From NCBI GenBank assembly GCA_011032825.1, contig JAADJZ010000004.1:310001-374000 (forward strand): 64,000 nt of DNA, written 5' to 3'. Both the position numbers and the translations under genes were made by a program. Position 1 is the first letter of the stretch. Each line of letters begins with the position of its first letter. Origin of the DNA: Massariosphaeria phaeospora (taxonomy: Eukaryota; Ascomycota; Dothideomycetes; Pleosporales). A model generated the notes under the pieces. It was not told the origin of the DNA. It saw only the letters and a list, made by a program, of their open reading frames with translations, and made no database searches. Below are positions 1 through 11,013 of this stretch, piece after piece.

Positions 1-73
1 CCTATTGCCCCGGCTCCCACGGTCAACATCGCTCAGCACACCTCTTCATGGTCGTCGTTGTCCGCAGCAAGGG

Positions 74-2275
74 ATGACAAGAATTCTTTGCGTGGCTGAG
101 AAGCCTTCGATAGCAAAGGCGGTAGCAAACCATCTAGGCGGCCAAGCTCGAGCCGTACGTCTACTCCACACTGCCAAAAAAACAAAAGAGTTCTAACTAA
201 TCTTCTGGCGAGCAGGAGAACGTCCGGGGCATCCAGTGGGTCAAGAACTACAGATTCGACTTCAATTTCCAGCGATGGGGCCAGTGTTCCGTTACATTTA
301 CTTCCGTAGCAGGCCATATCCAAACCGCCGATTTCCCTGACAGGTATCGGAAATGGCACTCTTGCCAACCTGCAGAGCTCTTCGAGGCTCCCATCCAAAC
401 CAAAGTCGCTGAAGTAAGTAACACTCAAATAGTGCGCATATCTAAGCTCGATCCTAATATGCGTAGGACAAGAAAGCTATTGCCACTAACATTGAGGCTC
501 AAGCAAGAAATGCTTCCGTCCTATTTATCTGGACAGATTGTGACCGAGAAGGGGAGCATATCGGCACCGAGATACGCGATATTGCACTAAAGGTTAATCC
601 ACGCATGGAAGTATGTCGAGCAAGATTCAGCAACATAGAGCGAGCGTCTGTATGCACCCCTACATACAATTGAAACTGCTGACCTATAGCTAGACACATT
701 GTTCGGGCCGCGGCAAATCCAATTCCCTTAGATGATGCACAGGCTAACGCTGTCGCCGCCCGAATAGAGCTTGACCTCCGTTTGGGAGCTGCTTTTACTC
801 GTATGCAGACCTTGGCCCTTCAACCCATGATTCCTCAGCAGGGCGAGCAAAGGAAAATCATCAGTTACGGCTCCTGCCAGTTTCCTACTCTCGGGTTTGT
901 CGTCGATCGATATCTCCGTGTTCGGAACTTCGTCCCAGAGCCATTTTGGTACATCAAAGTTGTTCACGAAAAAGACGACATCAACGTCAGATTCTCCTGG
1001 GCGAGGGGCCATCTGTTCGATAGGATGGCCGTGACCATCATTTTCGAAAGATGCCTCATTGCAAAAATGGCGAAAGTAACGAAAATGCAGAAGAAGCCCA
1101 CGAAGAAATGGAAGCCGTTGCCACTAACGACAGTCGAACTCCAGAAAATGGGCAGCAGATTCTTGCGAATGACGTCGCAAGAAGTTATGAACGTCGCGGA
1201 AGGCTTGTATACCAAGGGATGGATCAGCTATCCCCGTACAGAGACCGACCAGTTTGACCTGGGGATGAATCTAAGGAACCTAGTTGAAAAACAGCAGCAA
1301 GATGGCCGTTGGGGCGACTTCGCCCAGGGCCTCATGAATGGTGGATTCAAGCAACCTCGCAGTGGCCGAAACAACGACAAAGCGCATCCACCCATTCATC
1401 CAGTTAACTATGTAGCATCGACTCAGCTGAACCCTAACGAACAGAAGGTGTACGAGTTTGTTGTTCGACGGTTTCTGGCATGCTGCTCCGAGGATGCCAC
1501 AGGTGAAGCCACAGATGTGGATATCGAATATGGCGGAGAGATCTTCCGAGCTCACGGCCTTACGGTGATAGCGAGAAACTACCTCGACGTTTACCCTTAC
1601 GACAGGTGGGAGAGCAGTCAGAATCTTCCACTATACACAGTTGGGGAGACCTTCGAGCCAAAGGAAGCCACGATGCAGGATGGACAGACTGCAGCTCCAG
1701 GCTATCTAACCGAGCCCGAGCTGATCTCTCTGATGGATGCGAACGGAATAGGTACAGATGCCACCATGGCCGAGCACATTGCGAAGATTCAAGAGCGAGA
1801 GTATGTCATCGCCAGACTCAAAGGAGCAGGAGCTGCGGCTAACGGCGGCGGAAACGGTGCTGCAACCCGCGGAGGCAGAGGCCGGGGGCGGGGTAGAGGA
1901 GGTCGCGGCGGCCGAGGAGGTGCAGCCGCCCAGAACGGAGGCGGCTCTACTGGCGGAGTGCAAGAACTGATTCCGACAACGCTTGGGATAGCTTTGATAG
2001 AGGGATATGACAACGTGGGGTTCGAGACAAGCCTTAGCAAGCCGTTCCTGCGTAAAGAGGTAAAGTGCCATTGGTGCCGGGCCACTGTGAAATGAACTGA
2101 CATTCGGTAGATGGAGGCTCAGATGAAAGCAATATGCGAAGGCCGCAGTACGCGCCACGACGTGGTGCAGCAAAATCTCGAGCAGTACCGAGCAGTGTTC
2201 AATCGCACGGCACAGCAGATCAATATCCTCAAAGCCGTGAGTGCCGCGCAAGAATGGTTGTTGAAGAGTCGCTAA
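74..2275 (+). CDS. TOP3: DNA topoisomerase III (type IA), complete
   Basis: Type IA topoisomerase that passes single strands. In fungi it works with a RecQ helicase and Rmi1 to dissolve recombination intermediates in the nucleus. I read five exons: 74-154, 216-413, 467-645, 694-2059 and 2111-2275. They total 1,989 nt and give 662 residues in one unbroken frame. The N-terminus has the Toprim start (VAEKPSIAKAVANHLGG) and the acidic DCDREGEHIG motif. The active-site tyrosine lies in WISYPRTETD, about residue 332. The last intron joins LRKE to MEAQMKAICEG, as in the family. Oddity: a Gly/Arg-rich insert of about 35 residues (nt 1835-1950) interrupts the core after the EHIAKIQERE segment. There is no C-terminal zinc-finger tail, as in yeast Top3. 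The start at 74 is the first ATG that opens the conserved N-terminus. Confidence 0.95.
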
Positions 2276-3544
2276 TATGGAGCCATGCACTCAGGCCATC
2301 AGAAAGTACATTGTCGGAGCGAATCACGGCTGAGGCCTATTGCACGAGGCGCCCAGTGAGCGACTCCGCTGGGCGCCCGCCGCAGAAAGTCGTCACTTTT
2401 ACACGCTCCACTGCGGGAGATGTCCTGCAGCTGCGGAACACGTGTTTTTGCGGGGAGTTGTGCTTCGTTGCCTTTGTTCTCCAGTCCACGACGCCAACGC
2501 CAATTGTCAGCGCACGCAAGCTACTGCTACCGTGGAACCCCTCGGCGCGGTGCCTGTCGTCGGTGCATGCACCTCTATTCCGCACGGCATGCATTTATAG
2601 GCGCAGAGCGAAATCGGAGAGGGGAGTCCAATACCCCGCGAGATAAGGCCAATCGTATGCGGAATGCGAGCGGGTGGTGATACGGTTGGAGTGATTGATA
2701 TGGATGACCGGAAAGATACGGAGTAGTGGGATGCCACTTCGGGCAGCCAGGAGCTTCGGACGAGGTTGAGTTCAGCATTCGGCACCGTGGACGAGGTGCT
2801 GATACTGTCAAGGAACCTTGGAAATGGCCGACGCAGCAATGGGCACGGGGTCAAACGCGCAACTGTGCTGGTCGCAAACCGGATGGGCGACGCAGAATGA
2901 TGCAGATGATGCAGATGATGCAGCGAGTGCTCATGATGCTGAGATGCTCGTTCCCGGCGTGTGGCGCAGTATTGGTGTCAATGGTCAGCTGGGCCCGGCT
3001 AGCGACTCAGCGCGCAGGGGTTAGCGCGCCTGCCTTGGTTGCGGCGCGGCTGCCAGCTGCCAGCTGGGAGTAGGCAGGGGCCACCACCCTCACACCTTAT
3101 CTGCGCCCGGCCGGCCGCTCCTCGACCACGCCTACAAAGAACAACGCACTCGACACACCCACCGCACCCGCAACCAGCAACCAGCCTCGCAGACGTCCGA
3201 CTCCGACTCCCCGCACACCCAGCCAGCTGCCTGCTGCCTCGCCGCGTCGCGCATCCATCGCCGTCCACGATCAACCGCGCGCTCGCTGATCCCCTTGCCG
3301 ATCGCCAAACACTCTGACCGGACAAGCTCCTTGACTGCAGCTTGCCCCCAACAACAAACACACGCCGCGCCTGCCCTCCGCTCGCACCGCAAACCCCTAT
3401 AAACTCTCGACAAGACAGCCAGCGCTGTCTCCTGTCACCGGTCACCACCTCCTCCTGCGCCGCTGCCCGAGTCAGACCGCGCCTTCTTGAGTCATCCGTC
3501 AGCTGCTGCCTCTCCCTCCAGCTTATTCAGGACCACCCGTCGAC
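2276..3544. other. Intergenic region and probable STB3 5' leader
   Basis: I see no supportable gene. The short frames here lack protein-like composition. From about 3080 the + strand is strongly C-rich and pyrimidine-rich, as in long fungal 5' leaders, and runs into the ATG at 3545. A 9-bp tandem repeat (ATGATGCAG, three copies) lies at 2897-2923. One copy of TACGGAGTA lies at 2717-2725. Confidence 0.5.
2897..2923 (+). repeat. Tandem repeat, 9 bp x 3
   Basis: Three exact copies of ATGATGCAG in the TOP3-STB3 intergenic region. Confidence 0.8.
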
Positions 3545-4696
3545 ATGGCTGCCATCGCAAGCAACATGTCCGTCTCCAACCTTGCCGTCGCCTTTGCGAC
3601 ACGGTCGGCTTCCTCGAACATACCTATAGCACGCGATGGCAGCCGTGCCGTCGCACCAGGTCAGCCGGGCCTTCTCCCTACACCTCCGAACTCGATCTCC
3701 CCTACCCTCGCGGCACACAAACACCGGCCTCACCTGCCGGTAAGTGGGAACGTACATCCCTCTCCGCAGGTAGACATGGATATTGATCTCGAGGATGCCA
3801 TCGAGCACGCTGCGGTGCAGGACCAGCCCGCCGCAGTGCTCTCGAAAGAGGCGCTTGCCGGGTTGGAGGCCACCCGCCAGATCACGGCCGTCATGCTCGC
3901 GAAGCACCATTTGCCTGGGATCATTCTAGGTCACGGTGCTATGCCGATTCGCGAGATGATGGCGCACCTGACGCAATCCGTCCCGGGCTTCTCCGGACTT
4001 CCTCCCTCCAAGGCCCGCAGGCTGATAGTCGCTGCGTTGGAACACCGCGCCGGCGGCGGGCCTGATGGAGAGGTCAAATTCGAGAAGGTTGGCTGGGGCC
4101 GCTGGAGCGTCGCCGGCCAGTCTCAACATGGTCAGGGATTGCCCATCGGGACGCATGGCGCGTCACGTAGTGGGCCCACTCCGCCTGCCAGCGCAGACGG
4201 CACGTCTGGGCCCAATATCCACAAAAGCATGCGCAACATGCGCGCAGACTATTCCGGGAGTTGGGGTGCTGTTTCCCCTGACAGCTCTCGGGACGAGGAC
4301 ATGGCCGACAGGATGTCCCTGGACGGCTCAGAATCCGAGTCCGACGCGTCTGACATGGATCTGGAAAACGATCTAGACGACGATACGGATCTGGAGGACT
4401 GGTCAGCTATAGGACCAGAGGCTCTCCGCCAACGCTCATGCGGTACACGTCCAGTGTACCGCGACTACAATTATCTTTCTCGAACTTCGGGCGTACGATT
4501 CCGCTCGGCTTCGGCGCAATCAGCGTCACTTTCACGTGCCGGACGCGCCACACCAGCTCTTAATACCTCTTTTCATCCAGCATCCCGTGGTAACACGGGC
4601 ACCATTCAACATGCATATTCCGGCGTTTTGGGAACCGGAAATCAGGACGCGGAGCGCGAGGCTATCGAAGCCTTGATTGCCATGGGCTCCATGTAA
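3545..4696 (+). CDS. STB3: Stb3-like Sin3-binding protein
   Basis: Likely transcriptional regulator of the Stb3 family. In yeast Stb3 binds the Sin3 histone-deacetylase scaffold and ribosome-biogenesis promoter elements. The single-exon frame gives 383 residues. The recognisable core is about residues 100-189, with AMLAKHHLPGIILGHG, IREMMAHLTQSVPGFS, KARRLIVAALE and VGWGRWSV. A short LPTPPNSISP segment precedes it. A long acidic tract (about residues 250-285) and a Ser/Arg-rich tail follow. Odd point: nt 3740-3769 start with a perfect donor (GTAAGT), end with CGCAG and are 30 nt long, so removal would keep the frame. That is shorter than usual fungal introns, so I keep it as coding. The ATG at 3545 follows a pyrimidine-rich leader. 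The family call rests on remembered motifs and was not searched. Confidence 0.8.
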   Translation: MAAIASNMSVSNLAVAFATRSASSNIPIARDGSRAVAPGQPGLLPTPPNSISPTLAAHKHRPHLPVSGNVHPSPQVDMDIDLEDAIEHAAVQDQPAAVLSKEALAGLEATRQITAVMLAKHHLPGIILGHGAMPIREMMAHLTQSVPGFSGLPPSKARRLIVAALEHRAGGGPDGEVKFEKVGWGRWSVAGQSQHGQGLPIGTHGASRSGPTPPASADGTSGPNIHKSMRNMRADYSGSWGAVSPDSSRDEDMADRMSLDGSESESDASDMDLENDLDDDTDLEDWSAIGPEALRQRSCGTRPVYRDYNYLSRTSGVRFRSASAQSASLSRAGRATPALNTSFHPASRGNTGTIQHAYSGVLGTGNQDAEREAIEALIAMGSM

Positions 4697-5294
4697 CATA
4701 GACACTACACATGTGAATCGGCGTTATTCTTGCGACCTAGGGATATACGGGCCGACGACAAGGGTGAGACAGCACTCACCACGCGGTTACAGCATTGGGT
4801 ATGGACAGGATATTTTGTCGCTTTTCTCATTTTTAAAGTCATACCCCCCTCCTCTCTCTCGATCGAACCGACCGAGATTGAGAAGATCCGTCAAGTGCTG
4901 ATGCGATCCATGCTTTTTGGGTTTATCTGGGTCTTTTCTCACATCGCCACCCTTTTCAAACACATCACTACTCTACACCTGCTTGATATGCTCATCTTTT
5001 GCTTCTTGACATCATCTATGGGATTGATTAGGTCGGAAGAGAGTAGAAAAACGAGATCAATCGCCGGATCTTCCAGGACATCTATGCCCCGAATTATTGA
5101 CTTCTTCCGCTCATGTCTCTGGCCGGGAAATCAATGAAGTTTGGGGTAAGATCATCCCGTCGGTTGGGGTGTTGGTTCTTGTTTCTTTTTGCTTTTCCTG
5201 GTTCGGCCAATTCCGCTTTTGTACATACTGTTCTTTGTCAAGATCCTTGACGACCTATTGTTGCAGCTGCAGCACACACACTACCCTCCACCCA

Positions 5295-5295
<1 letters not shown>

Positions 5296-5325
<30 letters not shown>
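5296..5325 (+). repeat. (CA)15 microsatellite
   Basis: Uninterrupted CA dinucleotide run in the non-coding region between STB3 and the metallothionein gene. Confidence 0.95.
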
Positions 5326-5326
<1 letters not shown>

Positions 5327-6523
5327 CTCTTCTCTACGACGACGAGTGTGCTGTTGTCGAGAACGCTGCGGGACAGCAGCGCTGGTCAGCGACTCGTCGA
5401 GTCTTATAATACTACTACTATTCTGAGCTAATATCTGCTTCAAAGCACACTTCTATTACTACACTCTTAACACTGTGTAAGCTCTGTCGATACATTATCT
5501 GGTATACCAAATCCAATAGGGCTTTGCAAAGGCAACCGTAACCTGCTTGCCACTGGCTGGAATCTTCTATGCTGTCAGGAGGATTGCTAACAGTGTGCGC
5601 CACATAGTAGAACTTTAGTCCCTACAAACTCGTTACCCTCTCTAGCATACTTTGTTGTCGATACAGCACTTATTAGGTAATTCCGTTCTCTGACGCAGGT
5701 TTCACTCTTAACTTTACTTAACATGCTTGACTAGATATAACTTACGCTTTGTAAAGAATAAAAGGTAACCTAAGGAGCTAGCTACTGCAAAAACCTTTGT
5801 ACTAAATGAAAAGGATCGTCTGAAATCTCTCTTGTTCGGCAATAATTTCTGCTTACTGTAGAGAGTGGCCTGCCCATGTACTTTCCGAAATCCTGACCTC
5901 GTACTACCTACTTGCCCACTACCACTACCATCGCCGCCACTTGCATCACCCCTCCGTCCCACCTACCACCACCCACTTACATACACTTATACCAAACGCC
6001 CAAGCCCAAGCCCCTCCGTCGCCACCGCATCCCATTTTCTTTTTCCCACACCCCGCCCATCCCATGTAACCCCCGATCTCACCCTTCTCCGAGCCCTCCC
6101 TCCCTACCACCTAGCCCCGATGCAGCAACCCGCCCCAACCTGCCCCACGCAACTTGCTCAAACGAGGTAACTCGAACACGAAACACGAACGAGGGCGTTT
6201 TCTAGCCCGCCCCAGGGAGGCGGTAACATACGTATGTACGCCTACCGCGGGGGCGAGGGGGGGCAAGGGCTAAGGGACTAAGGGCAAGGGCAAAGCGCAT
6301 GTGGGTGGATGGTGGGTGGGTGGAATGCGATGACAGCGCCATACCCACAAACACGCGAACAACGCCTCCGGAACCAGCGTTCTCGCGCGGCATTACTAAA
6401 CGTATTAGTGGGGAGCTGAGCTGTTGAGCTGTTAGTGTACTTGTACAGTAAGTCGTAGCGTGGTGATGGCGTGGCGCGCAGCGCGCTTCGGGTCGGTTTG
6501 CGTAGGCGTAGGCGGATTGCAAA

Positions 6524-6531
6524 GATAAAAG
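6524..6531 (+). promoter_or_regulatory. TATA-like element of the metallothionein gene
   Basis: GATAAAAG lies about 140 bp upstream of the metallothionein ATG, with a pyrimidine-rich stretch and CA-rich leader after it. The assignment is by position and sequence only. No metal-response element was recognised with confidence. Confidence 0.35.
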
Positions 6532-6669
6532 GACCCCGCTTTGCCCCTCTCCTCTCCTTCTCTTCCACCTACACACACACACACGCACCGACAAAACAAT
6601 CCGAACAACAACATCTACAACCAACCCAACCCACCAGACTCTTCACCAGACTCTCTCCATCAATCAACA

Positions 6670-6883
6670 TGCCAGGCTGCGGAACTGACGGGTGCACGTG
6701 CGCCGACTGCGGATGCACTCAGGGCGCCTGCAACTGCGGAAAATGTGAGTTAGCCCACAGCCATGATGCTACCTACCTACCTACAAGCACTGCACTCGCC
6801 ACTCACTCCACTCCGTTCTCATCTCCATTTCCATGTCCATCTCCATCTTAAACAACAGCTTTTCTAACCCTCCACCGCTAGAA
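6670..6883 (+). CDS. Small fungal metallothionein, 25 residues
   Basis: Tiny cysteine-rich metal-binding protein, probably for copper buffering in the cytosol. Exon 1 is 6670-6745 and encodes 25 residues with seven cysteines (positions 4, 9, 11, 14, 16, 21, 23) in CxC spacing (CTC, CGC, CNC), ending NCGK. A donor (GTGAGT) begins at 6746. A CTAAC branch-like site is at 6865-6869 and an acceptor ends at 6881. Splicing joins T to AA and so creates TAA directly after Lys25. If the intron is kept, the frame runs on to a stop at 6849-6851, adding about 35 non-metallothionein residues. Using the AG at 6858 instead would add a seven-residue tail. Length and Cys pattern match the 25-26-residue ascomycete type exemplified by Neurospora. 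It was found from the Cys pattern because it is too small for ordinary ORF calling. Confidence 0.85.
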
Positions 6884-7334
6884 ACACCTCCACCCTACCA
6901 ACTCACCTCCGACCGTAATTTCGGCTCAAGCAATCCTGTCCCTTGATACCTGATACCAACTTTGCATATATCCTTCCTTCACCGACACTCCTTTCGCGCA
7001 CACACATGTTCGGAGCAGACAGATAACCACCATGGGGAATGACTGACTGGGGGGCGGGTAAATATAGAGACGTGGTGGATGGCCATGATATGAAATGAAA
7101 TAAGCATACTTTGCACAGAGATACAATGTCCCATTGCGTGCCTACTGCCTGCTGCGTCGTCATCGTGATATGCGTTGATATGATCAAAGTGAAGTGGGTT
7201 ATTGACAAAATGGTACAGAATCCCGGCCTCTAAGGTTGATCCAGTTTCAAGCCGTGTAATGGCCAAAAGCCGATGGATATGTATTCGCTGCCATTCCGGG
7301 CGGTAACCAAAAATCACACTCACTAAGTCACCTC
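6884..7334. other. Short convergent intergenic region
   Basis: Non-coding stretch between the converging metallothionein and TBC genes. It presumably holds both 3' UTRs. No repeat or RNA gene seen. Confidence 0.5.
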
Positions 7335-9788
7335 CTAACTCACAGACCCCCTCTTACCGACATCATCCAAATCGATAATCTCTTCTTCAATCTCTTGTTC
7401 CGCGTTAGCCTTGCCCTTACCTCCCTTCGATCCGCCTTTTCCACTGGCATTCCCCCTCTTGCGCTCTTTAGGACTGCCGGAGTCGTTATCCTCATCGCCG
7501 AATAGAAAGCCCTTTCCTTTTAATCTTCGCTTTTCGTCAGAAGGGAAAGCAGTGTGTGCAGCCACCGAAGCGAACGTTGACGGCGGAGCTTCTTGGCCAA
7601 GCATCCACGAGAAGTTGGACGATGTTAGTAGCGGCCGCGAACGGGGTGAGAGACTTGATTGTGCATGTGGCTTGTGGGCGGCCGATGACTTCGCGAGTGG
7701 CGATAGAAGGGTCGATTGATCCACCTCGTTGGCAGTGGATGATTCTGCGAAAGTTTGTGGTGTGCTAGGGATAGGCGACTCGCTCGAAGTACGGTCCGTA
7801 ACTGTAGGCGATAGCGCTCCTGGAGATGTGAGACTTGCCGCTGCGTTTGCGGTCGCCGCTTGCTCTGTCATTTCGTCGACGGGGAGGGGGATCGATGAAT
7901 CTTCCATGTACACTTGCACGAACTGAACTTTTGCTATTGCAAGACTCAGCGCTTCGATGCCCGCTTTATCCTCCTTCTCATCCTCACTGCGTTGCCGATG
8001 GTGTTCCCAGAGTTCCCCAACAGCACTCTCCAACATCTTCGCTAAACGTCTATTCCTCTTCTCAATGCTCTCAATCTTTTTAATCGCGTTGGCTGAGTGC
8101 ATTCGCTCCAAAGCTGGTTTCTGATTTGCAGCTGCTATTGCGAGCTGTTCAGGTTTTCTATATTCTCTTCCACCTGCTCGGGGCGTAGTCTGTCCTGAAG
8201 TAGGGCTAGCAGATTGATAAGATTCAACATTCTTTCTGACTTCGCCTACTGCATCGCGAATAGCTTTTCCAACACCCCACTGTGAGCCGCGTTCTAGAAC
8301 GCCCTTTGCAGCGCCCTGGAGCAGTGACTCTATACCGGCAGATTGTTGGTTGACAAAGCTCCTTGGTGAGCCTAGGCTAGGTCGGGAGCGATGGGAGGCA
8401 AAAGAAGGTGATGGAGACGGAAGGCGGATACTTGGCGGGAGCTTGGCTTCGAGATTTGGTCGTTTCTGTCCATAGCGTGTTATAATTTCCGACCCTCCTT
8501 CTGGTGTTAGATGATCCCGTAAATATAAGGCGTCCTTGATGAAAGTGTAGGCGGGCACGTTGGGCTCGGGATATCGTAGAAGGAGAGAGAATGCTTCATT
8601 AGTGTCGGCGGCGACTAACGACCAACGTATGCGGAGAAGCATTGAAATTGAGATCATGTCAACCAATTCGAGGGTTGAGTCTATTGCGAAAAGTGCATCC
8701 CACACATCCAAAACTGAATCGAGGGGAAACTCGCGGCCGAAAAGGAGGCGAATCCAGCGTCTGCACTGTGTTAGTGGGAGTGGCACAACAAATAGTCCTA
8801 GTGGGCATACAAGAGAAATATCTGGGGCACTATTTCGAGCTTGACCAGATGTGCCGACAGCTCTGGATCGGCCTTGGGTAGATATCTTTCGAATATTCTG
8901 GAGCTGCGGATCAGCATTGGGGTCTCTTTGGATGTAGACGCTTCGTCCGCGGGAGCATAAAATGACTTCGCGGTCTGCATAATCAATGAGTACAGAGTAT
9001 GTGTATCATGCTCAATGTAGCCCGCATTTAGCATATCCGCGAGGGTATGGTCGACTGCCCGGTGGTCCACATGCGTGTTGTCCACATGCGTGGTGTCCAC
9101 AGCATCCCTTTCCACCACCCAGAGTACGGGGGCTAGTATTTCGTGCATGCCCTGTCGGTACCCTATATCAGGATGCATTTTACACCACACAAACAGTACG
9201 TCCAGCATCATGTTCTGTGTCGCAGGTTGCCGGAAGTACATATTGTCGGGCATGCACCTCTCAATGTCCTGGAAGATTTCCGCGCGAAGGGCCTCGTCGG
9301 CTCGAAGAGCTGCCCAGGGAGACTTTCAAGTCTTAGTATTGGTCAATTCCGGTACACGCAACTATGGAGTGCGGAAGGACAGCATCGGACGCACCTCTTC
9401 ATTTTCGCTTAGAGGGTCGACGGAGGACTCGAATTCGTCGGGATGTTGTATTGCACGGAGATAGTGGGAGCGGAGGGACTCGTAAGTTGTGCGCGAATCG
9501 GACAGGTGGGTGGGCCATGATGAGCGGTCCAAGGTCTTGAATAACAGGAAGATCTTCGTTTCGTTAATAGAGTGTGGGTTGAGACGACGAGTCATAATAC
9601 CTTCCAGGTCACAGAGCGCAGGCCGGAAGTTATTTGCGGCTCCTTATGGGACGACACGAATATCTTCAGGTCGGTCAACGAGTGGAAATCGTCCAGTTGG
9701 CGCCAATGCTTCCTGGTAGAAGTTAGCTGGCCATGTCGTTCGAATTGAGCGGTGGGGATGCGCACTCGGCCTCAGACAGAGTTCGCAT
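7335..9788 (-). CDS. TBC-domain Rab GTPase-activating protein (TBC1D5-like)
   Basis: Predicted GAP for a Rab GTPase in membrane traffic. Five exons read on the minus strand: 9788-9766, 9712-9601, 9553-9395, 9322-8811 and 8760-7335. Together they make 2,232 nt and 743 residues. The start MRTLSEAE is a 23-nt first exon. The next exon supplies SGLRSVTWK, the usual beginning of the TBC fold. Both catalytic fingers are visible: the arginine in EIFQDIER (Arg120) and the glutamine in GYRQGMHE (Gln155). The end of the TBC domain is RWIRLLFGREF. After about residue 340 the protein becomes Ser/Pro-rich and probably disordered, ending in an acidic/Lys tract. A GTAAGA donor-like site just before the stop leaves a further 3' exon possible. 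An insertion (THVDN/THVDH) is encoded by a 15-bp tandem repeat at 9065-9100. The precise Rab target cannot be read from sequence. Confidence 0.88.
9065..9100 (-). repeat. 15-bp tandem repeat inside the TBC gene
   Basis: Two full copies of GTCCACATGCGTGKT (9065-9079, 9080-9094) and a 6-bp partial copy. They encode repeated THVD(N/H) units within the TBC domain. Confidence 0.8.
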
Positions 9789-10562
9789 AGTGGCAGGCTG
9801 GAAATACGGGGTGCGGGCGGAGGGGAGGGGCACGCAAGCACCTTGATGGCGGTGGCCCCCCGTCTCGTGGTGTTGATACGCACGAGATAGCTTCAACGTG
9901 GGGGCGGAGCGCTAGCCGTGGGCTCGGCGGTCGACGTCATGTGACAGCTGCTGCGCAAGCGAAAACCGAGTCAGGTTATCCCCGTTTGAAGTGATCTAAT
10001 TCTGGTGCACATTTGTTTAATTATTGCTGACGTCTACAGAAGAGAAGCTTAGCAGAGCACTGATTTTGTCCGCTCCGAGGTTTTGTATTGACACCTGGAA
10101 TTGGGCAATCCATGGATATCTGAACGTCACTCCCGGGCGGATATTACCCACGGCATCGCGGCCGTGGTCGCTGATGAGCTTTAGTCTGCTAAATGAAGTA
10201 CTTATAGGCCAAAACAGGAAACGACTCATGTTTTCCGTTGTGCACTTCTCCGTACCGACCCTCGGTACTCCGTACAGATCTGCCTCTTTTAGAGTTGTCT
10301 ATGCACTCTTACCCTCGCTCTACCCAGACTCAATTGCTGTAAAGTCACACCGCCGTGGGACTAAATGTCGCTCAAACGCTGACAACCATGTCTTGCCAGA
10401 CTCTGCACAGCAAGTCGTTGAGCTAGGTAGACACGAGGCTGGGTAGGCGGAAACAATTAAGTGGAGACGCTTTTCCATGTCTGGGACGCTCTGGCGGCGC
10501 AACGTGACTAAGCGCGCCCCATTGGTGCCATGGCGACCAAGAATGCAGGCACGGCGTACAGG
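9789..10562. other. Intergenic region, TBC gene to MED31
   Basis: Contains the TBC-gene promoter side and the MED31 3' side. A 140-residue plus-strand frame at 10024-10446 lacks recognisable motifs. TACTCCGTA occurs at 10266-10274. I see no other feature. Confidence 0.45.
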
Positions 10563-11013
10563 TCATGAGTCTTGCTCGTGTGGAACTGCATTCTTCAGGC
10601 CCTCCATTGTCATGAAATCCATGACGTTGGGGCCAAGGATATCCTTCCGGAAACGATCCTGCTGAAGCAGCTCTAGCGCTCGCAGTGTCGGCCCAGGATG
10701 GCTGCCGCATCATCAGTCATTGACGCCGCTGGCAAACGAAGCGCACTCACTGGAGGTATTTCGCATACTTTGGCTGTTTGAAGTATTGCAGGTAGCCGAG
10801 GTACGCCACGAAGTCAGGCTTGTCAAACATCTTCTTCACGGCTAGCCAGTTGAGATATTGCGGGTTGGCAAGGCACTGCACGAACTGGGACTTTGTCAGT
10901 GGAATGCCTGGGGAGGGGACTGGCGGCAGCTGCGGACGGACCTCGAGTTCCAGCTCGAAGCGCGTATAGCCTCCGTAGCGAGGGACGTCGTCAGGCGCGG
11001 TGGTGGAAGCCAT
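10563..11013 (-). CDS. MED31: Mediator complex subunit 31 (Soh1)
   Basis: Conserved small subunit of the middle module of Mediator, which bridges activators and RNA polymerase II. Two exons: 11013-10751 and 10701-10563, 402 nt, 133 residues. The family core reads RFELELE, then FVQCLANPQYLNWLA, then DFVAYLGYLQYFKQPKYAKYL, and after the intron HPGPTLRALELLQQDRFR. The intron has a GTGAGT donor and a GGCAG acceptor and splits a His codon. The fungal tail continues with DILGPNVMDFMTMEGLKNA. Length fits fungal Med31. It lies head-to-head with PAL1 across a GC-rich 1.3-kb gap. Confidence 0.95.

Larger units (their letters stand above)
4697..6669. other. Intergenic region, STB3 to metallothionein
   Basis: No credible coding frame. 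It probably contains the STB3 3' UTR, a (CA)n microsatellite at 5296-5325, an A/T-richer stretch at about 5440-5870, and a C-rich then G-rich stretch (about 5870-6310) leading to the metallothionein promoter. The open frames at 5865-6624 occur on both strands and reflect composition. Confidence 0.5.

Noticed and set aside
10024..10446. 140-codon plus-strand frame between the TBC gene and MED31
   Set aside because: No domain or protein-like pattern, and it spans a TACTCCGTA motif that recurs in non-coding DNA.
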